From the NCBI GenBank assembly GCA_028023455.1, contig JAQFVV010000111.1, positions 4,235,857-4,299,856 of the forward strand: a stretch of 64,000 nucleotides of DNA. Reading direction: 5' to 3'. Below are positions 45,895-57,002 of this stretch, one piece after another. The position numbers were made by a program, and so were the translations under genes. The first letter of the stretch is position 1. The number at the start of each line of letters is the position of its first letter. Source of the DNA: Epiperipatus broadwayi (taxonomy: Eukaryota; Onychophora; Udeonychophora; Euonychophora; Peripatidae). The notes below the pieces were generated by a model. The model saw only the letters and a program-made list of their open reading frames with translations. It had not been told where the DNA came from and did not search any database.

Positions 45895-47940
45895 TTGGAG
45901 GGATTAGAGTCTGATATAAAGTAATAATCTTTTACTTAACAGATCTCAGTAGAAGTCTTTTATTTACAATGCCAGTGTTTGCAATTTATATTAATTCAGT
46001 AGAAATAGTAAAAATCTTATCTGCATACAACACCATTTGCAACTACTATAATCAAAGAAATTATCTATAGACTTTTATTAGTCCAATGCATAATTTCATA
46101 TATATTGCTTACAATAACTCCCCTCATCTACATTTTAATGCAAACATTTTTTAATGATTCCTTTATTTTCCTGACAGTTTCAATTGTCCTGCAGTCTTCA
46201 TCAGAAAAATAAAGTAATCGTTAAAAAAAAAAATTGCATTAAAGTGTATACGAAGGGAGTTATTGTAAGCAATATATATATGAATATAATTTATCTAGTA
46301 TATATAGTAATATATATGAATATATGATAGTAATATATATGAATATATGAAGAAATGCAAAGAAAGTAAAAGGAGAAAAAAATAATGCATAATTATTTTT
46401 TCTGAATTCTTCACAGAATTGATCAACCAAGGGCACATTAGTTTTGATGAAGATAAATAGTAAATTATTAGTTTACCATCTATGTGGAAAAGTTTTCTAT
46501 AATAATTGGCCAAACTCTTTTAATTTAAAACAAAACAATTTTGATTAGAATGGATTATGAAAACTTCCATATGTCCTATGGCTTTGGTTCAGATATGGTC
46601 AGGTAAACTTACAAATTTTCACATTCTAATATTGTTTTGCATTTTCTTTCAGTAAAGTCTTCCTTAGCCAACCCAATTAGTCATCCATTATCAGCCAGTG
46701 AGTATCTATTCTTAGGTAGAGAGTGAAAAATAGATAAAAAATCGCTCAAATATTTATCAGATGCATTTGTCATGGTTGATAAGTAATCTCATTCTCACTA
46801 TTCTTCTATGAGGCTGTTGAAGAGATTTTCATCCTGAAGTGAGATATTATACTGTTTTATTTACCTATATATAAATATATGAGCTTAATAAATCATAGAA
46901 TTTAAAAAATGGATTCCATAGAGGTTGCCTTGGCAACAGATTGTAAATTCTAAAACCTATTAAGGTTTGATTATAATCACCTGACTTACATTTAAACACT
47001 GCCTGGCTATTGGCAATTTATGGTTTATATAGGTGTGTGTGTAAGCGTACGCAAATATGTGCATTAATTTCTTTGCCTGAAGATAAATACTTGATCAAAA
47101 CTTTTTATCATTATTTGCCAGTTTATCATCGTTACGTAATCACATTATTCTGTTATATCACAAATTTTAACGAGACTTACAACATTAACTTCAATATATA
47201 AATATATTTCTTACAATGATTGAAAAAAAAAAAGAGTTAATTTCTTAGTATTAGACATGGAATCTGGACGAGTGTTTTAACCCCAGTTTTTAAAATTAGT
47301 TTTATTCATTAACTAATGGATGAGTTTGTAAACAAAATTAAAGTAAGTGGCACGCGTGAAAACCAAAGAAATTTTTTCAAAAGGTAGCAAAAGAAAACAT
47401 ACCATCGAAATAATTCTAAGGTTTTTTTTCTTTCTAAAAATATAAAATGTAATTAAAAGCATCTTAAAGAATAACCCTATTTAGAATAATTTCTGATCAC
47501 ATGACTCGGAGAAATCGACTCTGAACTAGATTATCGTATTATATTTTTTCAGTTGGAGACGTTAAAAAATGTGTTAAATTAAAAACTTGTCTTTTTAAAG
47601 ATCAAACTCAACTTTATAAAATGAAATTAATTAAAAAAAATGAAGTCATCAATTTATTCATTAACATATATATATCATCGTTATTTTAATAGCAATGCAC
47701 AGTTATTTCCTACTCCTATTATATAATACGATAAATTAAAATGTTATCTATTTAAAAATTTGAAACAATGCTTTTAAGTAATATAAAAAAAAATTTTCAT
47801 GTAAAATTTTAGGTAGTATAAAGCAGTAACAGCATATCAATCCGCAGGTTAAACTGCTACCTATCAGTCTTTTTAAAAATGCGTTTTCCAGTCATCATCG
47901 CTGTTGTTTCAATGCCCCATAGTATGAAAAAGCATTAAAT
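45895..47940. other. NOX intron, apart from the 46.1-kb fold-back nothing recognised
   Basis: Short frames at 46295-46513 and 47010-47201 are composition-driven. Confidence 0.4.
46100..46292. repeat. Fold-back with hammerhead-like apex (family C)
   Basis: Arms 'ATTGCTTACAATAACTCCC' and inverse. On the minus strand the apex reads CTGATGA, 'AGACTGCAGGACAATT', GAAA, CTGTC. The arms form a continuing stem I of more than 20 pairs. Confidence 0.5.
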
Positions 47941-47946
47941 AAATAA

Positions 47947-48210
47947 AAAAAATAGTTTGTATATTTGAAATTCATAAATTTCATATTCGTGCACACAAGT
48001 ATGAGAGCTATCGCTAAATATCTCAGCCATTTCATTTTGTGAACAGCCAATCATGTGATCATTGTCTTGCTCTTTCTCAAAAAATAGTTTGTACATTCGA
48101 AATTCATAAATTTCATATTCGTGCACACAAGTACGAGAGCTATCGCTAAATATCTCAGCCATTTCATTTTGTGAACAGCCAATCATGTGATCATTGTCTG
48201 GCTCTTTCTC
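47947..48210. repeat. Tandem duplication of 132 bp with an open minus-strand frame
   Basis: Copies 47947-48078 and 48079-48210 are about 97% alike. The minus-strand frame is open across both because 132 is a multiple of three, giving a 44-residue repeat starting MIGCSQNEMAEIFSDSS. I do not recognise it; it may be an exon-like or chance frame. Confidence 0.75.
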
Positions 48211-48352
48211 TTTAGATTTGATTATTGTATTATCTTTTTCATAACTACCTTATTTTCTATTTTTTTCTAATTATCTAAATATATATATTTTTTAAAGTAA
48301 ATAGTATAGTAGGTATGGGTATATATAAATGTCTGTATTAAATCATATAGAG

Positions 48353-48806
48353 CAGGGGTGTCCAACAAGTCGATCGTGATCCACCGGTCGATCGCGAGGC
48401 CAATCTGGCCAGAGCTGTCGGATAAAGAGTGAAACAAATTAGGTCAAGATTTTAAAGTTTTTTTGTTATTTTTTAGTTTTTGTTCTAAATTTTTTTTCCA
48501 ATTCTAAATAGGTGAAGTTCACTAAAGTGTATCATTACTGAAAATAATACTTTTAATCTTGACTTAAGGTAGCTAATTTGAATTAATAAATATTGCTAAT
48601 AATTAATTACTCATGTTGCTTTAATTCGCCTGGACATGATTTTGGCCCGTTAAAGATAGATATATAAAAATAGTATATATTTCACACCTCCCTCCACTTA
48701 GACTACGCCTATGACAACAAGTCGATCGCCTACGACAACAAGTCGATCGCAACACATTTTAAAAATAAAAAGTAGATCTTATGAACACAAAAGTTGGCCA
48801 CCTCTG
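48353..48806. mobile_element. Non-autonomous hAT element with 8-bp target duplications
   Basis: Ends CAGGGGTGTCCAAC and GTTGGCCACCTCTG are inverted repeats (12 of 14). The 8-bp 'ATATAGAG' flanks it at 48345-48352 and 48807-48814, as hAT transposases make. Inside are several 'AAGTCGATCG' motifs and no ORF, so it depended on a transposase elsewhere. Confidence 0.88.
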
Positions 48807-48814
48807 ATATAGAG

Positions 48815-49755
48815 TATTAGCAAATATACATAGTTCCATGTATTCACGGAAATGGCAGTAGACGGAAGTCTATTACAATTTAATAAACTATCAGCATGAC
48901 GTAAAGATTTATATAAAAACTCTATCCCTCTCATTTTTTCTACCATTACATTAAATGGAAATATGGAAGACAGGTAAGTATTATTGAAAACACAACTTTC
49001 CACATAATCTAATGCATCCTTACTCTATGGAATGGTTCCATATAAAATTTGTCTATAAAGTTTAGATACGTATCCATTTTCTATATTGCACCGTATCATT
49101 TGATGAAAAATGTTTAAAACAAACTCCATTAAACACAAAAAAAGATTATTAATAGTCAAGCGTTGGTGACCTAGCGGTTCGCTTCCCGGTCAATGCTTTG
49201 ACATATATAAAGACAATCAATTTTCTCCTTTTTTTTAAAAAAAAAAATCTTTTTATCTATAGATAATTTCTCTTCTTGGATAAATTTAGAGAAAAGAGTT
49301 TTGCTATTTTTTTTTCCTTTTAAAAAAATCATACTGATTTTAATAGGCAAACCTCCTTCGTCATTATCAATCCTTCTAACTAGAACATTTTCATTATAAA
49401 AATAATCTCAACTCTATATCCTGCAGCAACCATTAACAGAGTTTATACTTTAAGTAATTCATTAAAAAAATTCTGCTTGCAGATTTAAGCTTATCACTTA
49501 TGACTTCACTTAGTTTTTTAAATATGAATCTACTCTAATTCTTGGTTCATTTGGGAATCCTATTGAGTGTAAATATTAGCAGTGGTTGAGTGGAAATCAC
49601 AAAGCTAGAAGTGCCAGAGTCAATTCTTAGTTAAGTAACATAAATAAGAAAATTTCAGACGAACGGAATGGGATTCTTTCACTCTTACAGTGGGTAAACT
49701 GAATTATAAATCTAATAAGTTAAAATTGCTTTCAAATTTCATTAATATTAATTTA
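48815..49755. other. Possible decayed retroelement, minus strand
   Basis: Minus-strand frame fragments (MVEKMRGIEFLYKSLRHADS at 48.9 kb; MVAAGYRVEIIF near 49.4 kb) look like old coding sequence, but I cannot assign a family. Includes the SINE-G remnant at 49.16 kb. Confidence 0.3.
49157..49208 (+). mobile_element. SINE-G copy with internal deletion
   Basis: 'GCGTTGGTGACCTAGCGG' runs straight into 'TTCGCTTCCCGGTCAATGC'; the anticodon part is lost. Confidence 0.6.
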
Positions 49756-49761
49756 TCACAG

Positions 49762-50085
49762 TAAAACAGGCAAAACTCTCCATGCAGTAGTGCCACCAGT
49801 GCAAGCCAGAGTAATCAATGGATGCCAGAAGGCTTGTGCATAAAATCCCTATCTAGTGCCAACTCATCCAATATCCCCAGACTAGTTTCTGGCTTGTGGC
49901 CTTCATCAGGGAGGAGCCTTGGATCTGAGAGCACTGCACCTAGATCTTAGGATCTAATGCAACCCTCCAGCAGCCACCTTTTATCTCCACTTAACTACAA
50001 AACTAGGAGTCTTAAACTGAAAATACCTTAATGTTTTCAATCCAAACCCATTAGCATAAGAGGTGGTGGTCATGTGATGTTAAAT
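49762..50085 (-). mobile_element. Family A PLE terminus, long form
   Basis: From 'AAACAGGCAAAACTCTCC' through the hammerhead and 'CTGAGAGCACTGCACCTAGA', 'CCTCCAGCAGCCACC' to 'GGTGGTCATGTGATGT'. This is the fullest terminal copy in the window. Confidence 0.65.
49868..49922 (-). ncRNA. Hammerhead-like motif, family A, sense within NOX intron
   Basis: Minus strand: CTGATGA (49909-49903), AGGC-CACAA-GCCA with three G-C pairs, GAAA (49889-49886), ACTAGT plus C. Stem I pairs TCCTC with GGGGA and CCAA with TTGG. The pair next to the core is C-U instead of A-U. Confidence 0.52.
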
Positions 50086-50689
50086 TTATCACATTGTTCA
50101 AATCTTTTATGATGTCCAATCTTTAATTTAGTGAAAGTATTGGTTTTATAGAATAGAGCACCATTCTCAGCTGCTTATAGGCAATATTTATTTGATATAA
50201 TTAATAATTGATGTAGAAATATAAATGAATTCCAATTTCAATATATTAAATGTAATTTTATACCTGCAATCTTACATAAATATACATTAATTCAAATACA
50301 TTAGCAATAAACCGGTAATTATATATAAGCTATTATTAACTAAGCTTAAATCATTTCAGATCATAAATTTACATGTCACAAACTCTTACTAACTTTGATG
50401 AAATAACTACCCAATCAACTACTCCATGATAATCATCTCAATACATAAATGTCATTTTTCATTTGGCTGCAGAGCACTTTAATAGTATCTCAATATAATG
50501 AAATATTCTTCTTCGATTTGCTATAACATTTAAGTAAATCAGTCTAAGGCAGACTTGAAAATAATTACAAATTGATGTTTAAGATGATAATTTGTATTTG
50601 TTTCTGACCCTGCCTTAAATCAATTTACTATAACATTTAAATATTTAACATTTAAATAGACTGTGTTATGAATAAACAAAGAGCTTTGC

Positions 50690-50960
50690 TCAACAAGCTT
50701 TAAGATAAATGCTTAGCAAGAGAAAACATTTAAAATATCTCTATCTGAAAACCACCCCCATCCTCTGACCAATGGTTTCATGCTTTTGGAAATCGTCAGA
50801 GAGGTGCCAGGATAGCTTCAGACACTAGATCTAAAAATACCAACCCAAAGCCAACATTTATCTAAGAGTTGAACATCTGAAAATCTGAATTTTAAAGACA
50901 CCTAAATGTCTTCAAACCCAGCTATCTAACTCAAATAGCTATCTATATGGGGCTGAGAGA
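50690..50960 (-). mobile_element. Subfamily A' PLE terminus
   Basis: 'CAACAAGCTTTAAGATAAAT' through hammerhead 50.76-50.81 kb to 'AACCCAGCTATCTAA', which matches the 640-660 part of the A' fold-back. Confidence 0.5.
50755..50815 (-). ncRNA. Hammerhead-like motif, family A' variant, sense within NOX intron
   Basis: Minus strand: CTGACGA (50799-50793), weak stem II, GAAA (50779-50776), stem III ACC-ATT-GGT then C. Stem I is CCTCT/AGAGG, five clean pairs. The stem III here is a true small hairpin rather than a palindrome. Confidence 0.45.
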
Positions 50961-51039
50961 TTTTCCATATATTAGAAGTCTTATATAAAATATTGCTTAA
51001 GACTTAAAAGCAAAGATTATAAATAGTCAATAAAAAATA

Positions 51040-51192
51040 GAGTCCTATATCACATGACCCCACTTCTTTTTTAAGCTTGTAAAAAATAAATAAAGAGCTT
51101 TGCTACTTTTGAACAATTAGCAAAGCTCTTTATTTTTTACAAGCTTAAAAAAGAAGTGGGGTCATGTGATATATGTCTCTATTTTTTATTGA
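51040..51192. repeat. Near-perfect palindromic fold-back
   Basis: Arms 'TATCACATGACCCCACTTCT' and inverse, meeting at 'GCTACTTTTGAACAATTAGC'. About 60 bp each. Ends as subfamily A' termini. Confidence 0.7.
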
Positions 51193-51569
51193 CTATTTAT
51201 AGTCTTGTATTATGAATATTTAATGCTTTAATATATAATAGGCCTTGGGTTTATTTATAAGCAAAAAACTTTGTTTATCATTAAGTTGATATCAGAGTAA
51301 TCTGCAAACAGTTAAAAAATAATTAGATAACCATAAAAGAATTACCCTGGAAAAGCTATTATGAATATTTATATTGGTGTGATGAATGAAATTAAAAAAT
51401 GAGATCATTAAAAAAACAATTTACATATATGTTTATCACATGGAACATCAGATAATTATGACAGTTTACATTTTAGCATTGGCATTAAAAGAATTTGATT
51501 GGAATATCAACTGGTGCCCAATGATTGCTCATGTTTTAATGAAATGAATTTATTACTTTTAATACTTGA

Positions 51570-51656
51570 AACAATAATGCAATGTGATGCACTGTGACTT
51601 CTCCTTATATGGAGTGAGGAATCTGTCAGCCACTATGGCCAGAAAAACCTGTTAGC
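51570..51656 (-). mobile_element. LINE tail fragment
   Basis: A short antisense piece of the same tail (GTGATGCACTGTGACTTC to AACCTGTTAGC) joined directly to a PLE terminus. Confidence 0.55.
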
Positions 51657-51917
51657 TGCAAATTCTCCATACAGAGGGCCACCCAGTGCAAGCCAGAGAA
51701 ATCGATAGATGCAAAAAGATTTATGCATAAAATCCCTGTCTAATGCACACTCATTCAATATCCCCAGACTACTTTCTTGTTTGTGGCTTTCATCAGTGAG
51801 AAGCCTTGGTTCTGAGAGCACTGCACTTAGATCTTAGGATTGGATGAGTAGGCACTAGATAGATATTTTATGCACAAAACTGATTACCATGACTTCCACT
51901 AGGTGGCATGACTGTAT
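51657..51917. mobile_element. Family A terminus between two LINE tails
   Basis: 'CAAATTCTCCATACAGAGGG' through a hammerhead with intact CTGATGA and GAAA (51.76-51.80 kb) but broken stem II, then an inverted outer arm. It starts and ends exactly at LINE fragments. Confidence 0.52.
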
Positions 51918-52258
51918 GAAAAGTTTGCATTTGTTAATTGAATGTAAATGCTTGAAAACAGAAAGGGTACATATAATGAAGGTATGGAAGAATAAATATG
52001 AAAAAGGTGATTATACAGAAAGTGAATTATTGGTTTTTATGCTGGCATTGGGAAAATATAAGAGGGAATTAGATATTAAGGCTATAGAGTTGACAAAGAT
52101 TATGTTGTGGAAATGGGATGGAGCAGAATATGGGAAAACTTAGAGTGGGGAATGGAAAATAAAGTGGCTAACAGGTTTATCTGGGCATAATTGCTGAGAT
52201 ATTCTTGACTTCATTTAAGGAGAAGCCACAATACATCACATCACATCACGTCATCACA
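51918..52258 (+). mobile_element. LINE 3' end (same family)
   Basis: LLIECKCLKTERVHIMKVW through KIMLWKWDGAEYGKT, then the 3' UTR and CACATCACATCACGTC tail. It is nearly identical in layout to 44690-44995. It starts abruptly at the end of a PLE terminus. Confidence 0.75.
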
Positions 52259-52259
52259 T

Positions 52260-52890
52260 TATTGTTTTAACAGCTTGTGTAAGCATGAGAAATGATCATG
52301 TGATACTTTTAAATGTAAGCTTAATGCATTTTCAAGCATCCTTTTCAAAAATTCAAGTTTTTGCTTTCCAAAATTTACACAAGTATACAGTGAGTGCTCT
52401 TATTTTTCTTTATTAAATTTGAAATTGTATCCAAATCTTTTTATTTATTAAATTTGAAATTTGTATCAAAATCTCAAGTACTGCTTCATTCTCTGAATGT
52501 GTCAGTAGTGATTTCAGGGCATTTAGTCTGTACATAAATTAAAACAACAGACAAAATCCACCCTATAATTTAAAAATCAAGTCAAAAATTAAGCTTATAT
52601 AACAACAGACCCTACCAATAGAATGGTATTATTCTACATTTTCATGGTTTTTGACATTACATAATTCGGTGAGAGATAGTTACTTTCATTTTTCAATTAC
52701 AGATATTTATAAAAGTTATGATAATTTATTATATATATATATATATATATAAATGACATATTATCTGGGTTCAGCTGAGAATAAACCATTGTAGAGGTTC
52801 TGTAAACAAAGCATTGGTGTGTCATAAAATTAAAGGTTCCATCAATAAATAACAAAAATTTTAAAATATAAAGATGAGGGTGGAATAGTG
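52260..52890. other. Likely PLE 3' flank, otherwise unrecognised
   Basis: (TA)n at 52.73 kb and a near-duplicate 'TTTATTAAATTTGAAATT' at 52.41 and 52.44 kb. Confidence 0.35.
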
Positions 52891-52899
52891 CCAAACAGA

Positions 52900-53935
52900 A
52901 ACTATTCAGATTAATGGATTTTTAAAAAATTTATCCCAAATGAAAGATAGTTTATAGGTATCACCATATTTGTTGATTGAATCTTCCCTCTTGAGAATCT
53001 CAATGGCCTCTCTGATCTTACAATGGTGGAGAGTGTTTCATCTAGATAGGATCTTGATCTTGTTTTTAAGAAATCTATTTTAAGACCTATATCCATAACA
53101 TGACTGAGAGTTTCAATGATGATGATTGCTGCTTAATTGCTTAGCATGTTCCTCTCTTCTAGCATTGATGTGGTATTTGCTCATATCTGCATGAAAAACT
53201 ACACAAACTCCAAATGAAATTTGATAAATTTGATAGCTTAAGAAGAATTGGGACTTTAGGCTTGAACAGAATGTAACAAATTGTTTCAGGTTAGAATTAG
53301 ATATGGTTTTTATATTGTAACATTTTAAAATACTTCAAATAATGTCTGTAGTTTCTTTAAAATAAGGAATAAAGATTATTGGTCTAAATTAAGGTTTTGC
53401 ATATAATTCCATTTAGCTAATAAAATATTACTAATATGATTTATTTTTTCTTTCAGATATGATTTACCTGAAAGGTAAACTGTTCTTATGAAAAGAATTT
53501 TGGCTACAGAAAAGATCTGAGCTGGGTGATGATTGGATGAAAATTTAAGTATCTGTCTCAATTTAATTTTTCTGAAAATTGAAAAAGATTATTTTGTTTC
53601 TTGGTGGTATATCAAGAAAAGGAAGCTTCCAATCAATCTCTCCATTGGAGGTTGGAAATTGTTTATATGTGAGAAGATGTCATATAATTTAACTTTAGAT
53701 GTTTCCAGACAACAAATATATCATCAATGGGTATGAGCCAAACAAAAGATTTTGAAGGCACTGACTCTAAAACACAAATTTCTATGTTCTCCATAAACAA
53801 ATCAGTGAGTACCCTTGAAATAGGAGAGTCCTTCCCGACTGGTGAAAATCTGCTTATAATTTTGCTCATTTTACATGAAATAAGTGTTCAAATGGTAATG
53901 CTAAGCTAAGGTGATAATAAATTAAAATTCTGATG
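52900..53935 (-). pseudogene. Penelope-like element, decayed reverse transcriptase plus GIY-YIG tail
   Basis: Minus-strand frames give SPISRVLTDLFMENIE and IDDIFVVW near 53.7-53.8 kb. These are the PLE palm motifs, with the catalytic YVDD changed to PIDD. A thumb segment (SSNHHPAQIFSVAKI) lies near 53.5 kb. Near 52.95-53.05 kb are KIREAIEILKRE and KLSFIWDKFF, the end of the GIY-YIG domain. Many stops and frame changes make it a dead copy, lying in the large NOX intron. Confidence 0.72.
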
Positions 53936-54255
53936 TGTCGTATAAAACTTCATCAATTGGAAAGTTTGTAAATAATGAAATAATGTCAAAGCTTCTCTTT
54001 TTTGAAGTACTCATTATCAAAAAATGTAATAATCTTTTATCTTTTTCCATTTTCAGAAAAACTACACATGGAGATAATTTTCATCCCATCATTACCCAGC
54101 TCATCTTTTGTCTACAGTATATTACCTTTAAAAAGATTTCAACATTTGCTATTTTTAGCTCTCAGTTATATTCACTCAAATATATTATCCTGTGAAGGAA
54201 ATCAATACAACATTTCTTTAGAATGTTTTGAGATAATGTTCATAATGTAAACATA
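53936..54255 (+). pseudogene. Inverted partial copy of the PLE reverse transcriptase
   Basis: The plus-strand frame HMEIIFIPSLPSSSFVYSIL corresponds to the thumb segment found on the minus strand near 53.5 kb, at both DNA and protein level. The two copies abut in opposite orientation, an arrangement PLEs often show. Confidence 0.55.
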
Positions 54256-54639
54256 ATCCATCTCTCTCGTAAAAAAAAACATGCTTAAATTCACTATAGA
54301 ATCCTTTTTACATTCATTTGCTTTGTATACCCAATAGAATAGAGATGCATATATGCCACTGTATTATTAAGAACCAAATTCTAATACTATTAGCCTTTCA
54401 CTGATGATCTATATTTACCATAAATAGATAATATCCAAATTAGGGAATAATATCTCTGCAGTGTATTTTTCATTATACCACTCTCATACAAAATAAGGAC
54501 TAGTTTTTATCCACTTTTAGCACCTCCTGCAGGGATGTAATCAAAAACATAAGACCAAAGTCGGTGTAAAAAAATCTATGGTACCCAAGATGCATATTTA
54601 AACATAAGACCAAAGTCGGTGTAAAAAATCTATGGTACC

Positions 54640-54700
54640 CAAGATGCATATTTCATGCTGAACCAGCACTCATCAATTAGCCCATACCACAATTTCTTAC
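54640..54700 (-). ncRNA. Degenerate family B hammerhead, unit 1 of a tandem pair
   Basis: Minus strand: TTGATGA (first core base changed), perfect stem II GTGCTG/CAGCAT, GAAA, ATATGCAT plus C, TTGG. About 55 bp just beside it (54545-54600) is duplicated in tandem. A second hammerhead follows about 0.36 kb away at 55.0 kb. Confidence 0.5.
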
Positions 54701-54987
54701 ACATATCTTTGTCATTGTTCAATATATATATATATATATAGTAACTTACTACAGTCTAATTGATAAAAGTCAAATATGCTGCCTTCACAACTTTGAGACA
54801 AATCACTTAATGAAAATATATTAATAATTTTTATTAATCATTCATTAGACTAAAGATTATCCAATACTTCTGTAGTGTAGTTTACTTTCATTATACCACT
54901 CTTATGCAAAGTAGGGACTGGTTTCTATTTGCTTTTAACCCCTTGTGAAGGGATATAATCTAAACATATGGCCAAAGACATGTGAAA

Positions 54988-55050
54988 GAAATATAATATC
55001 CCCAAGACGCCCATTTCTGAACCAGCACTCATCAGTTGGTTCAGACTAAT
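54988..55050 (-). ncRNA. Degenerate family B hammerhead, unit 2 of a tandem pair
   Basis: Core CTGATGA is intact and CCAA/TTGG pairs, but a 4-base deletion removed half of stem II (GTGCTGGTTCA then GAAA). It is the same orientation and unit type as the motif at 54.65 kb. Confidence 0.48.
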
Positions 55051-55588
55051 TACACTACAGGAATATTATGCATTATTGGATAATCTCTAGTCTAATGAAT
55101 GAGTAATAAAAATTATTAATATAAAATTAGATCTCACAGCAAACCTAACACCATACAATTGTATTAGACTAGATGGTCCACCCTTTCAAACAAAAAATTT
55201 TCTATTTATAATTCCCTAACTTTTACATTTTAAATTTAATTGGTATTGTAATATTTTTGACATTAATATTTTAGAAAACTCAACAGATTCCAATTAATTT
55301 AGCAACCAGCTCTAATGAAACACTGCGGTGAAATCATGGCAATACATTACTGAAAACAAAATACTAACAGATGTTTGTGAATACATACATACACACGTGC
55401 ATATGTATATATATATACAGAAAAAATTATTTTAGGATTAATTTTTGAATAATTTTACAATCGAAACCCAATTGTAAGGCAATCTTCTTTTAAAATTGTA
55501 CGTATATTTTATAATCACTATTTTGATATTAATTGCACATATCCCACTTATATCAACATAAAATTTCATTCATTAAAATTACCAATAA

Positions 55589-55686
55589 GATTTTTTTTTT
55601 TCATATGTCAAATGCGTTGACCGGGAAGCGAATCCGGGCCAGCTGCTTGGAAGGCAGCTATGCTAACCTCTAGGCCATCAACGCTT
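55589..55686 (-). mobile_element. SINE-G copy closest to tRNA-Gly(UCC)
   Basis: Reverse complement gives GCGTTGATGGCCTAGAGG and GCTGCCTTCCAAGCAGC, the anticodon arm of tRNA-Gly with TCC. It then has GGATTCGCTTCCCGG and CAACGCATTTGACATATG plus A-run. This copy identifies the source tRNA. Confidence 0.75.
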
Positions 55687-56184
55687 GATTTTATCAAAAA
55701 TAAGGCACAATGAATAATAATGCACAATGAACAGTATTACTGCTGAACTGGCAAACCTGCACAAGACCGACAATAAAAAGAATGGGGAATTTCCCCCAAG
55801 TTCCAAATAATATTGCTCATTTAAAAGATGAATTAAATACCTTGAGAAGACATCTAAAATTCTCGTCTAATCAAGAGTCAAACATCCTTCACACTAAAAG
55901 TGAACCTAATTCAAGACTATAGGCATACTGAACGATCAAAGTGCTCATAAATAGCAAAATTTCTTAACTAGATATAGGTATATATTTTACAACAAAGTCT
56001 ATATACTTCTATAATTCCATAAGAATGGCTAATATTAAATACACATGGATTCTTAAATCCCAAATATAATTACAGGGATATATGGCTTCAATATAAGTTA
56101 TTCAATAATTGATTGTTTTAAAATTAAAAAAATGCATCTGGTTATTTTTTAATCTTAAATAGTTAAAATTAACTACTACCTTAC

Positions 56185-56282
56185 CTGCCCATGATAACTT
56201 GCAAGATTGACTTCTGGGTAATTAGGGTTGAAGAAATGAGAAAAATTTTGAGCATTATAAATATGGGCAATGGTATGAAGCA
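56185..56282 (-). CDS. NADPH oxidase (NOX-family) exon a: third transmembrane helix and start of extracellular loop
   Basis: NOX enzymes pass electrons from NADPH through FAD and two membrane haems to oxygen, making superoxide or hydrogen peroxide. Read on the minus strand, this 98-nt exon follows a TTTTTAG acceptor and ends at CAG|GTAAGG. It starts with two bases of a split codon and ends in phase 0. It encodes LHTIAHIYNAQNFSHFF and then NPNYPEVNLASYHGQ. The HTIAH stretch matches the NOX third helix, where the first His is a haem ligand. The following NFS...Y..LN.A.Y pattern is closest to what I know of NOX4-like proteins. The exon joins in phase to the exon at 31.7 kb across a 24.4-kb intron. 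No earlier exon was found up to 64 kb, so the 5' end lies outside. The subtype is inferred; the NOX family assignment is firm. Confidence 0.82.
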
Positions 56283-57002
56283 CTAAAAATAACACAAATA
56301 TAATACCATAAATAATATTCTAAATTATAACATAATTACTAACAATAATAATAACAACATGAAAAAATATTTAAATTAAAAACAGCTTAATTATCATGCT
56401 AGAATGGGAAAAGGTGAAGAGTCTTTTAGCATAGAAATGAGTATATCAAGCCTTCCATGCCCTTAAACTAGTGTTTAAATATATATGAAAACTTGAACCA
56501 AATTTTTTTCAAGTTCCAAATAAGTTTAGAATTTTTCTTTTTTAGGTAGTCGTCCAATTTCTAATCAATAAATAAGAATGTATCTATTTTTAGATAGAAG
56601 ATAAACTAAGAGAAAAGTGCAAAATTTCATTTCCTGGTTCTGGGTTGGCCTGATAATTTCTGTTCATCTCTTCCACTGATTCTCTATAGAGCAATGCTAA
56701 TTAAGACATTTGCCCTGCTGTGGGATATTTAAAAGCTATTTAAATCAGCCTTTCACGAGATAAGAGAATACTGTGAAAAAATTACTGCATTATCATCTGG
56801 AAAACCCACTTCTTAGTCATTAGGTATCGAATAGATGAAGGCTAATAATAACAACAATAACAATAATAATTAATAATGATGTTGGTAATAATAATAATTA
56901 TTATTATTGCATTAAATCAATAATATTTTTATATTTGGAATAATGTACACCAAAAAAATAAACATTTATTTATTACTAATTTAGTTTTCATGATTTAAAA
57001 TC

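Larger units (their letters stand above)
54477..55110 (-). mobile_element. Tandem pair of family B'' units
   Basis: 'ATTATACCACTCTCATACAA' (54.48 kb) recurs at 54.89 kb, a period of about 0.41 kb. Hammerhead remnants lie at 54.66 and 55.02 kb. The part between contains 'TTATTAATCATTCATTAGAC'. No ORF. Confidence 0.6.
31817..56184 (-). other. 24.4-kb NOX intron packed with transposons
   Basis: This interval lies between exons a and b, which join phase 0 to phase 0. It contains the CR1-like LINE nest, a hAT element, PLE coding remnants on both strands, SINEs and several hammerhead motifs. Motifs on the minus strand, such as 49870-49921 and 50755-50812, would be transcribed in sense within the NOX pre-mRNA. 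No additional convincing NOX exon was seen. Confidence 0.65.
55110..57000. other. Region around NOX exon a, otherwise unrecognised
   Basis: Besides SINE-G and exon a, only simple repeats such as (AAT)n near 56.85-56.91 kb. Confidence 0.4.

Noticed and set aside
54545-54660. CRISPR-like array
   Set aside because: Only two tandem copies, in a eukaryotic retroelement context.
55589-55686. Functional tRNA-Gly gene
   Set aside because: Very tRNA-like, but it has the SINE tail and T-run in common with eight other copies, and base changes in the T arm.
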